Source: Desulfuromusa sp. (lineage in GTDB: Bacteria > Desulfobacterota > Desulfuromonadia > Desulfuromonadales > Geopsychrobacteraceae). Taken from it: a DNA stretch of 7,639 nucleotides. The notes beneath the pieces are model-generated. The model was not told where the DNA came from. It saw nothing but the letters and a program-made list of their open reading frames with translations, and made no database searches. The stretch's first letter is position 1, and the number at the start of each line of letters is the position of its first letter. The DNA is taken from NCBI GenBank assembly GCA_023145655.1, contig JAGLDI010000117.1, positions 1-7,639 of the forward strand, given 5' to 3'. Positions 1 to 5,634 of this stretch are shown one piece after another. A program made the translations under genes and the position numbers.

Positions 1-1
1 A

Positions 2-20
2 GCTTTCTGAACCAGAAAGC
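2..20 (-). terminator. Hairpin just past the MBL-hydrolase stop, cut by window edge
   Basis: GCTTTCTG (2-9) and CAGAAAGC (13-20) form a perfect 8-bp stem with a 3-nt loop, 8 to 26 nt downstream of the stop codon of the minus-strand MBL gene. The stem is not GC-rich, and any T tract on the minus strand would lie beyond position 1. It is therefore only a candidate transcription terminator. Confidence 0.4.
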
Positions 21-27
21 GATCCAC

Positions 28-783
28 TTAAAGAACGATAATATCTCCGTCATCTAGAGCTTCCAGTTCCAGTTGAGCGATTCGTGCAAGCATCACCGGG
101 CCCATATGGGTCAGCAATAACCTTTTGCAGCCTAACTGTTTTCTCTTTTGCAGCAGAGTCAGATAATCCAGATGCGAAGGAACCGCTTGGTCATAAGCAA
201 AGCATTCGGCAACTAAAATATCGCTATCTTGCGCCAGTGGAAGCAGGTTATCAGTCCATTCGGTATCACCAGTATAACTGATAACTTTTTTTGCAACCTC
301 AATACGAAGTCCGTAGACATACTGACTATCCCCGTGCTTAACCTGAAAGCAGTTAATTTTGGCGGAACCTGCCTGTAGGGTTTTTTTTGGATCAAGCAAC
401 CGGTATTCAGTGGGGAAATTAAATTTTTTACTGAGCATTCCCGGATAGAGCGCTTCTGCTGCTGCTTCAACTTGCTGCTGTAATCCCGGCGGTCCGATCA
501 AGGTCAAGGGTCTGGTTCGCTGGCTGGCATATTTCCCTTCAAGTAATAGATAGGGAATTCCGCCAAAGTGATCACCATGAAGATGGCTGATGACAACCGT
601 ATCAATTTCTGCAGGAGCAATCCCGCAACGGTGCAGCCCGATCAAACTGGAGCAACCACAATCAAGCAACATCTGACCCGTTGGAAAGCTAATGTGAAAG
701 CAGCTATTTAAACGACCTCCACTGCCAAAAGCATCCCCAGTTCCCACGCAGCAAAGAGAGACTGAAAGGCTTTCTTTCATCAT
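28..783 (-). CDS. MBL-fold metallo-hydrolase (RNase Z-like superfamily member)
   Basis: A 251-residue soluble protein of the metallo-beta-lactamase fold, with no signal peptide or membrane segment, so probably cytoplasmic. The di-metal site is visible: the HLHGDH motif (H67, H69, D71, H72), a further His at H150 (KHGDS), the bridging Asp in YTGDT (D173) and a C-terminal His in LTHMG (H226). The N-terminal G-T-G-D-A-F-G-S-G-R stretch and this ligand spacing resemble the RNase Z/phosphodiesterase branch. The long flexible exosite arm of tRNase Z is not evident, so I would not call it RNase Z. The substrate is unknown; a cyclic nucleotide or other phosphodiester is plausible. Two adjacent ATG codons (783 and 780) could start it. 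AAAGG lies 4 nt before the first and 7 nt before the second, so the second may be the true start. It is divergent from the antiporter gene. Fold assignment is confident; function is not. Confidence 0.9.
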   Translation of the reverse strand: MMKESLSVSLCCVGTGDAFGSGGRLNSCFHISFPTGQMLLDCGCSSLIGLHRCGIAPAEIDTVVISHLHGDHFGGIPYLLLEGKYASQRTRPLTLIGPPGLQQQVEAAAEALYPGMLSKKFNFPTEYRLLDPKKTLQAGSAKINCFQVKHGDSQYVYGLRIEVAKKVISYTGDTEWTDNLLPLAQDSDILVAECFAYDQAVPSHLDYLTLLQKRKQLGCKRLLLTHMGPVMLARIAQLELEALDDGDIIVL

Positions 784-976
784 TTAACCTTTCTTTTATT
801 TCTATAGATCTGCCGACAGTAACAACTCAATAAGCTCATTTCCAACACTATTTGCGGATAAACATGATATCATGAAGACCATCTGGATAAAGAATAGTAA
901 CAATATTTTAATATTTAATCATTCAGAAAAACGACTGAGATAGTGAAATAATCACCGCATCAACATTGAGATCACC
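784..976. other. Divergent intergenic region between the MBL and antiporter genes
   Basis: This 193-bp AT-rich spacer carries the 5' regions of both divergent genes. It contains a perfect 12-bp palindrome, CATGATATCATG (863-874), and an AT element made of two AATATT copies separated by TT (902-915). On the plus strand I see no convincing -35/-10 pair for the antiporter; TATTTT (904-909) and TATTTA (912-917) are the best -10-like hexamers but lack a good -35. The Shine-Dalgarno sequence before the antiporter ATG is weak (GAG, 6 nt upstream). No small gene is apparent. Confidence 0.6.
801..830 (-). promoter_or_regulatory. Candidate sigma70 promoter of the MBL-hydrolase gene
   Basis: Reading the minus strand, TTGAGT (825-830) and TATAGA (801-806) are separated by 18 nt. 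They match TTGACA and TATAAT at four of six positions each. The -10 box lies about 18 nt upstream of the ATG pair at 783/780, leaving a very short leader containing AAAGG. The match is moderate and the region is AT-rich, so a chance match is possible. Confidence 0.35.
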
Positions 977-2713
977 ATGCCCACAGATTCTTTTCAAATA
1001 ATTTATGCTCTGGCAATTATCTTGTTTGCCTCTCTGATTGGTGGTCGGATTGCCGCGTTCTTCCGGATTCCCCGTGTCACCGGTTATCTGCTGGCCGGAT
1101 TGGTGATTGGTCCCTCATTTGCTGATTTACTCAACCTTCCGCAGCTGGTCTCTGCCGAATCACTCAAAGAACTGGGACTGATTTCAGACGTCGCATTGGC
1201 ATTGATCCTGATGAATATTGGCGGGCAATTACGTACTGAAAATCTGCGCCGCTGGAAGCAGCGTATATTTATCTTCTCATTGACTGAGTCTCTTCTGACC
1301 GGTCTTCTGGTGGGAATTTCCATTTTTGTGGTTAACCAGTTCATGTTAATGCAAGTCGTCGCCGGTTTTAACCTTAGCCAGTCCTCCCTGCTATTTGGTG
1401 TATTTACCGGTGTCATCAGTATCGCCACCGCTCCTGCCGCCACCTTGATGGTGGTACGCGAATATGAGGCTGAAGGACCTATCACCAGATTAGTATTGAC
1501 TCTGGTGAGCCTGAATAACCTGTTTTCGGTTTTTGCCTTCTCTATTGCTGCACAATTAATCATTTTCCCCGGTGGTGGGTTTGTCTCGATTTTCTATCAA
1601 CTGAGTGTCCCCTTGCTGCTGGGTGGTTCTTTTGGTCTCGTCATGTCAATCTGGGCACAACGGATGGAGCTACCCAGTGAACATAAAATTCTTCTGCTGA
1701 GTGGTGTTACCGCGGTTGCAGTCATCAGCCGTGCTCTTGGTCTGGAGCCACTGCTATCCTGTCTGGCTTTGGGAATGATTTTAGCCGACAGCTCCCCACG
1801 CTGGGAGCGTTTGCTTAAAGCTCTGAATGAAGTGGACTACCCCCTTTATGTAGTATTTTTTGTCCTCGCCGGAGCGAATCTCCATATCGATACCCTGTCA
1901 CATATTGGCCTGCTCGGTGGAACCTATGTTCTTGCCAGGGCCTGTGGAAAACTGGTCGGGGCCTCTCTTGGAGCGAGGTTAGGAAAGTTTGGTCAGGCAG
2001 AACAAACCTGGGTTGGCATGACCTTACTCGCTCAAGCCGGAATGGCCATCGGACTGGCAGCAACTCTCGCTAAACAATGGCCGGAGGGGGGGCAACTGGT
2101 TGAGTCAATAATTCTAGGGTCGGTGGTCATCTTTGAGTTGATCGGGCCATTGGCAGTTCGTTGTGGACTGGTCAGGGCAGGGGAAGTTCCATTACTTGCT
2201 CTATTGCGTAAGCGAGGGCCACAAAGCGGGATGGAAGGGCTACATAGCGTTGCCAATCATTTTCGTAATAATCTCGGTCTGCCGGCTGGGCATAAACTGG
2301 AAAATCCGGGCGATATCCTGGTTCGCCATGTTATGCGGCATAATGTTGAAACAATCCATCAGGGGACACCATTTCAGGAGCTTCTGAATATTATTGCCCA
2401 CAGCCGCTACGACCGATTTCCGATTGTTGATGATGAGCAGAATTTTATCGGTATCATCAACTATACAGAGATTCGCAACCTCCTCTTTGATCAGTCCCTC
2501 TCTGAGTTGTTGGTTGCCCGTGACCTGGTTTCTGCTCCCCACCATGCTATTCCACCAGATGTCCCATTACGCGAAGCATTGAAAACACTGCAAAAAAAAC
2601 GGAACATCAGCTACTTTCCAGTGATTGATCCGGAAGAACCAAAAAAACTGCTCGGCATTCTTAGCCAGAATGACGTCCTCGCAGCATTCAGGCGATTGAA
2701 CCTGGAGGAATAA
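977..2713 (+). CDS. CPA2-type cation:proton antiporter with C-terminal CBS pair
   Basis: A 578-residue protein with about a dozen hydrophobic helices (residues 8-410) of the Na+/H+ exchanger fold (CPA2, Kef/NapA branch), predicted to exchange Na+ or K+ for H+ across the inner membrane. Family marks are the N-terminal GRIAAFFRIPRVTGYLLAG segment (23-41), GPSF, and the helix-break TAPAAT (151-156) followed by REYEAEGP. The next helix reads SLNN (178-181), where related antiporters carry an Asp-Asp or Asn-Asp pair, so transport activity is uncertain. A cytoplasmic tail carries two CBS domains (about 445-505 and 513-572), which usually bind adenine nucleotides. It replaces the TrkA-N/KTN domain found in KefB/KefC. 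The ATG at 977 has only a weak GAG Shine-Dalgarno, but the first helix begins immediately after it, supporting this start. It stands alone on its strand and ends at a hairpin terminator. Confidence 0.9.
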   Translation: MPTDSFQIIYALAIILFASLIGGRIAAFFRIPRVTGYLLAGLVIGPSFADLLNLPQLVSAESLKELGLISDVALALILMNIGGQLRTENLRRWKQRIFIFSLTESLLTGLLVGISIFVVNQFMLMQVVAGFNLSQSSLLFGVFTGVISIATAPAATLMVVREYEAEGPITRLVLTLVSLNNLFSVFAFSIAAQLIIFPGGGFVSIFYQLSVPLLLGGSFGLVMSIWAQRMELPSEHKILLLSGVTAVAVISRALGLEPLLSCLALGMILADSSPRWERLLKALNEVDYPLYVVFFVLAGANLHIDTLSHIGLLGGTYVLARACGKLVGASLGARLGKFGQAEQTWVGMTLLAQAGMAIGLAATLAKQWPEGGQLVESIILGSVVIFELIGPLAVRCGLVRAGEVPLLALLRKRGPQSGMEGLHSVANHFRNNLGLPAGHKLENPGDILVRHVMRHNVETIHQGTPFQELLNIIAHSRYDRFPIVDDEQNFIGIINYTEIRNLLFDQSLSELLVARDLVSAPHHAIPPDVPLREALKTLQKKRNISYFPVIDPEEPKKLLGILSQNDVLAAFRRLNLEE

Positions 2714-2714
2714 G

Positions 2715-2750
2715 AACAGCAGGGCAACCGACAATAGTCACCCTGCTGTT
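2715..2750. terminator. Bidirectional terminator-like hairpin between convergent genes
   Basis: AACAGCAGGG (2715-2724) pairs perfectly with CCCTGCTGTT (2741-2750). A small GAC/GTC hairpin with an AATA loop (2730-2739) is nested inside the loop. On the plus strand it starts 2 nt after the antiporter stop and is followed by TTTCGTT (counting the last two stem bases). On the minus strand it follows cpoB by 26 nt and is followed by CTTATTCC. The T tracts are short, so it may be a modest terminator, but the position between convergent genes fits well. Confidence 0.7.
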
Positions 2751-2776
2751 TCGTTCCTGATTATAGATGTGTAACT

Positions 2777-3577
2777 TTATTCTTTTTTCAAATAATTCTT
2801 TGCCGGAGTTGCTTGTGGTGAATCGGGATATTCTTCCAGCAATTTTTGCATTGTTGTTCTAGCATTCTCCCCATCTCCAAGGGCATTAAAAGCCAGTGCC
2901 TGTTTGAGCATTGCTGCAGGAGCCTTGGCATTGGACGGATATTTACTGATCACATCCTGAAACTGCAGAATTGCAGGTTCATACTTCTGCTCGCCATAAT
3001 AAGCTTCACCAATCCAATAAAGGGCATTGATATATAAATCATGTTCCGGATATTTTTTACTAAAAGACTCCAGCATTTTCCGCCCTTCAGCAAACTTTTT
3101 CTGATTCCGGATTAACTCAAGAGCATTCTGGTAAAGCTGTTCTGCGGTCTGTACTGCTGGTTGTTTTTGCTCTGCCTGCTGAGGAGGTTGCACCATAGCT
3201 GTCTGGTTGGAAGTTTGCTGTTCCAGTTCTACAACCCGGTTAGAAAGAGAACTCAGTTGTAATCCCATATCGTCTTTGATCAATTGTAATTCATCGGTCA
3301 CTGCCCGATTATCACGACCTAAATCATCGATTCGACCATTAATTGACTGGAATTCCACCCGCAGGTTATCAAGCCCTGCCATCAATTCAGCAATCTGCCG
3401 CTGTTGCGTATCACCACCGGCTTTTTCAGACTGTGATACCTCCATCTTCTGCACTTCTAGCTGAGCAAGGCGGCGCTTCATTTGTTCCAAGTCGTTCTCC
3501 ATTCGCAACTGATTCTGACTTGGTGGCACACACCCGACCAACAACAGAAAACTTAGACCAACCAATAAGAGCCGCAT
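2777..3577 (-). CDS. cpoB: Tol-Pal system protein CpoB (YbgF), predicted lipoprotein
   Basis: A 266-residue TPR protein that, in E. coli, binds TolA and coordinates outer-membrane constriction with PBP1B during division. The N-terminal signal ends in the lipobox LVGC with Cys16, predicting lipidation and membrane attachment; E. coli CpoB is a soluble periplasmic protein. Residues 22-125 are heptad-rich and probably form the trimerising coiled coil. A Gln/Pro-rich linker (126-143) follows, then three TPR units (about 145-178, 182-215 and 219-252), each ending in a K/E-Y-P-type turn. Start choice: ATG at 3577 preceded by GGGGAGGA about 6 nt upstream, a strong ribosome site, with the signal peptide immediately after. 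It is the last gene of the Tol-Pal cluster, 81 nt after pal, but a terminator-like hairpin lies between them. No separate promoter fits between that hairpin and the ATG, so expression probably relies on read-through. Confidence 0.92.
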   Translation of the reverse strand: MRLLLVGLSFLLLVGCVPPSQNQLRMENDLEQMKRRLAQLEVQKMEVSQSEKAGGDTQQRQIAELMAGLDNLRVEFQSINGRIDDLGRDNRAVTDELQLIKDDMGLQLSSLSNRVVELEQQTSNQTAMVQPPQQAEQKQPAVQTAEQLYQNALELIRNQKKFAEGRKMLESFSKKYPEHDLYINALYWIGEAYYGEQKYEPAILQFQDVISKYPSNAKAPAAMLKQALAFNALGDGENARTTMQKLLEEYPDSPQATPAKNYLKKE

Positions 3578-3600
3578 CGGATTTCCTCCCCGGGAATCTG

Positions 3601-3637
3601 AAACAAAAAGGGCCGCTCAAAAAATAATGAGCGGCCC
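3601..3637 (-). terminator. Intrinsic terminator / attenuator between pal and cpoB
   Basis: On the minus strand GGGCCGCTCA and TGAGCGGCCC form a perfect 10-bp GC-rich stem (arms 3628-3637 and 3610-3619) with an 8-nt AT loop. TTTTTGTTT (3601-3609) follows directly. This is a textbook Rho-independent terminator, 21 nt after the pal stop and 23 nt before the cpoB start codon. Because cpoB continues in the same direction, it probably acts as a partial terminator that lowers cpoB relative to pal, and it may also stabilise the pal mRNA 3' end. Confidence 0.88.
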
Positions 3638-3658
3638 GGATTAGTAATTAAAAACAGA

Positions 3659-4210
3659 CTAACGCTTAACTTTAAAATTTGCCCGACGGTTTTTGGTCCA
3701 GGCAGCCTTGTTGTGGGCAGGATCAATGGGCATCTCTTCGCCGTAAGAAATCGTACTCATCCGCTCAACGACAACACCAAGAGAGACCAGATAGTTTTTG
3801 GTTGCCAAGGCCCGTTTCTCACCCAGAGCCAAGTTGTATTCGTCAGAACCGCGCTCATCGCAGTGCCCTTCAATAAGAATCTTAACCGCTGGGGCCGCTC
3901 TCAGCAAGCCAGCATTATTCACCAAAGTACTTTTAGCTGTTTCAGTCAGCACATACTGGTCAAAATCAAAATGGATTGGCTCCAAGCCTTTAGCGGCATC
4001 GCGCTCAGCTTTTCTTGCAACTGCTGCAGCATCATAACCGGTATCTGTTACAGCCTGCTCCTCAACACCTGCAGGTTGCTGTTGTTCCATCTGGGTTGAT
4101 TGCTCAGTGACGGCAGCTTCCTCAGTAGCCGGTTTCTTAGCACAGCCCGCAGCCAGTAGAGTCAGAACAAAAAGCATCACGGCCAGACGGGCAATGGTTG
4201 ATTTCAACAT
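3659..4210 (-). CDS. pal: Peptidoglycan-associated lipoprotein Pal
   Basis: A 183-residue outer-membrane lipoprotein that anchors the outer membrane to peptidoglycan and is the load moved by the Tol motor. The signal peptide ends LLAAGC, with Cys23 as the lipidation site; the following Ala is compatible with outer-membrane sorting. Residues 24-75 are an Ala/Glu/Gln-rich tether. The OmpA-like domain (about 77-183) includes HFDFDQYVL, GHCDERGSDEYNLALGEKRA and the C-terminal NRRANFKVKR. D118 and R133 sit where OmpA-family domains bind the diaminopimelate side chain of peptidoglycan. Length and order match known Pal proteins. The ATG at 4210 has AAAGGAG 9 nt upstream. The gene has its own promoter-like sequence in the gap after tolB and is closed by a strong hairpin terminator, so it may be transcribed partly as a monocistronic message. 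Confidence 0.96.
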   Translation of the reverse strand: MLKSTIARLAVMLFVLTLLAAGCAKKPATEEAAVTEQSTQMEQQQPAGVEEQAVTDTGYDAAAVARKAERDAAKGLEPIHFDFDQYVLTETAKSTLVNNAGLLRAAPAVKILIEGHCDERGSDEYNLALGEKRALATKNYLVSLGVVVERMSTISYGEEMPIDPAHNKAAWTKNRRANFKVKR

Positions 4211-4219
4211 GGTAAATTA

Positions 4220-4237
4220 CTCCTTTCGCATTTGCGA
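4220..4237 (-). promoter_or_regulatory. pal ribosome binding site abutting a small dyad
   Basis: On the minus strand AAAGGAG (4220-4226) lies 9 nt before the pal ATG. Immediately upstream, and sharing one base, is the dyad TCGCA-AA-TGCGA (4226-4237). The two arms pair perfectly but leave a 2-nt loop, so an RNA hairpin would have about four pairs. It could influence ribosome access or be a protein site, or be chance. Confidence 0.45.
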
Positions 4238-4271
4238 TAAAATTAAAGAACATTTTTGAAATATCAGTGTC

Positions 4272-4299
4272 ATTATACAGAAGCCTCATAGAAAAACAA
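4272..4299 (-). promoter_or_regulatory. Candidate sigma70 promoter for pal
   Basis: In the 116-nt gap between tolB and pal, the minus strand has a perfect TATAAT -10 box (4272-4277). The -35-like TTGTTT (4294-4299) lies 16 nt upstream and matches TTGACA only at TTG, so the -10 carries the prediction. Predicted transcription would start about 55 nt before the pal ATG. The other Tol genes upstream are tightly packed, so this gap is the natural place for an internal promoter. Confidence 0.6.
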
Positions 4300-4326
4300 C
4301 TCCCGTTTATGGGGCGATTATTAATT

Positions 4327-5634
4327 CTACCAGCGATGAGACCATGCCGGGTGAGAATCATTGCCACCGTGAGCTGAAATTCTTTTGGCCCCTGTCCCAT
4401 CTGCCCGCATAATCCAGATCGATTTTCCATTTCCACCCAGATCGTTTGAATAGATCAAAAATCGCCCATCCGGACTCCAGCGCGGGTGCTCCTTGTTTCC
4501 AGAACCAAAGGTCAACTGCCGCTCATCGGTACCATTCTCACGAATAGTGAAAATATTAAATATCCCATCATCCATTCGGGAGTAAGCAATTCTCCCCCCC
4601 TTCGGGTTCCAGGCAGGGGTTGCATTATACTTCCCTTCAAAGGTTAAACGAGTCACTTCCCGAGAGTGAATATCAACAATAAAAATATTGGGATTACCAC
4701 GTCGATCAGAAACAAAGGCAATTTTGTTCCCTTTTGGACTCCAGCTTGGATCAACGTCAATACTGTAGTGGTTGGTCAAACGACGATGAATTGTCCCATC
4801 GGTCCCCAACAGATAGATTTCAGAATTTTTATCCTTTGACAGAGTCAAGGCAATCTCACGTCCATCAGGGCTGTAACGACCGCCAATATTCAACCCCGAC
4901 TTCAGCGACAATCGCGACTCCTGACCAGTATAGATCTCCTTACGGTAGAGGTCGGGATTCCCTTTCTTGTAGGAGGTAAAAATCAACTCTTTACGGGTCG
5001 GAGAAAAATCGGGATTCAAGACAATCGAGCGATGGTTGGTCATCCGAATCGGTTTATAGCCATCAACATCCATCAGGTAGAGTTCTTTATGCCCGGTACG
5101 TTTAGAAATATAGGCAATTTTAGTAGAAAAGGGACCTTTTTCACCGGTTAAACTTTTCAGGATCTGGTCGGCAAAGGTATGGGCAATCTTGCGGACATCG
5201 GTCACTTTTCCAACATAGCGACGCCCGGTCAACAACCGTTGGGTAATTACGTCAAAAAGTCGCAACTCAATGGTCAGCTTGCCTGCGGTAATACTATAGC
5301 CACCTTTAATCAACGCTTCAGAACCAAGCATCCGCCACTGGTAAAAATCGATCTCGGTTCTGCGCAAGCCAAGCTTCCCTGCATCGCTCAAAAAAGAAGC
5401 GGGATTGGTCATGTCAAACAACCCGGATAATTCCAGATCTCCCAGAAGAACTTGTTGAAATTCCGTTGCTACTGCGGGATGTGCCCCCCCCACCCCCATG
5501 GGTAACAGACGAGTCAGGGCCAGGGGAATGGTCTGCTCCCCTGGGGCACTGATTTCGATTCTGGCGGCAAAGGCAGTAGAACAGAGTAAATACAGAGTCA
5601 TTATGATAAAGAAACTTGCCTTGAAATATTTCAT
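4327..5634 (-). CDS. tolB: Tol-Pal translocation protein TolB
   Basis: A 435-residue periplasmic protein, close to the usual 430, that binds Pal and is released from it by TolA. A Sec signal peptide (1-23) ends AFA before ARIEIS; the short mature N-terminal segment is the part that contacts TolA in E. coli. Residues about 30-165 form the N-terminal alpha/beta domain (LLPMG, FQQVLLGDLELSGLF, ADQILKSLTGEKGPF). Residues 170-435 form a beta-propeller of TolB/PD40 repeats, with recurring blades such as KIAYISKRTGHKELYLMD, NPDFSPTRKELIFTS, DPSWSPKGNKIAFVSD, TPAWNPKGGRIAYS and HPRWSPDGRFLIYS. The protein ends HPAWSHRW. Its ATG overlaps the tolA stop as ATGA, so translation is probably coupled; a separate Shine-Dalgarno is poor. 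A G8 run in codons for residues 46-51 is a possible slippage site. Confidence 0.96.
   Translation of the reverse strand: MKYFKASFFIIMTLYLLCSTAFAARIEISAPGEQTIPLALTRLLPMGVGGAHPAVATEFQQVLLGDLELSGLFDMTNPASFLSDAGKLGLRRTEIDFYQWRMLGSEALIKGGYSITAGKLTIELRLFDVITQRLLTGRRYVGKVTDVRKIAHTFADQILKSLTGEKGPFSTKIAYISKRTGHKELYLMDVDGYKPIRMTNHRSIVLNPDFSPTRKELIFTSYKKGNPDLYRKEIYTGQESRLSLKSGLNIGGRYSPDGREIALTLSKDKNSEIYLLGTDGTIHRRLTNHYSIDVDPSWSPKGNKIAFVSDRRGNPNIFIVDIHSREVTRLTFEGKYNATPAWNPKGGRIAYSRMDDGIFNIFTIRENGTDERQLTFGSGNKEHPRWSPDGRFLIYSNDLGGNGKSIWIMRADGTGAKRISAHGGNDSHPAWSHRW

Noticed and set aside
28..783. Calling the MBL protein tRNase Z (rnz)
   Set aside because: The metal ligands match the superfamily, but it is short (251 residues) and I see no exosite arm, so only the fold is claimed.
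902..917. AATATT-TT-AATATT as an antiporter promoter or IHF site
   Set aside because: It is merely AT-rich; no acceptable -35 partner and no full IHF consensus could be seen.
1084..1563. 159-codon minus-strand frame inside the antiporter gene
   Set aside because: Antisense shadow of a strongly conserved membrane protein, with no recognisable domain or ribosome site.
2086..2092. G7 run in the antiporter gene as a phase-variation tract
   Set aside because: Seven bases is short, lies within conserved coding sequence, and nothing else suggests switching.
3996..4026. Cys117 in the Pal GHCDERG motif in place of the Thr of E. coli
   Set aside because: From memory Cys here is common in Pal proteins of this broad lineage, so it is probably not unusual.
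4137..4436. Minus-strand frame of 99 codons spanning the tolB end, the gap and the pal start
   Set aside because: It overlaps two well-supported genes in another frame; its internal ATG (start of MRLLYND) lies over the predicted pal -10 region and has no family resemblance.
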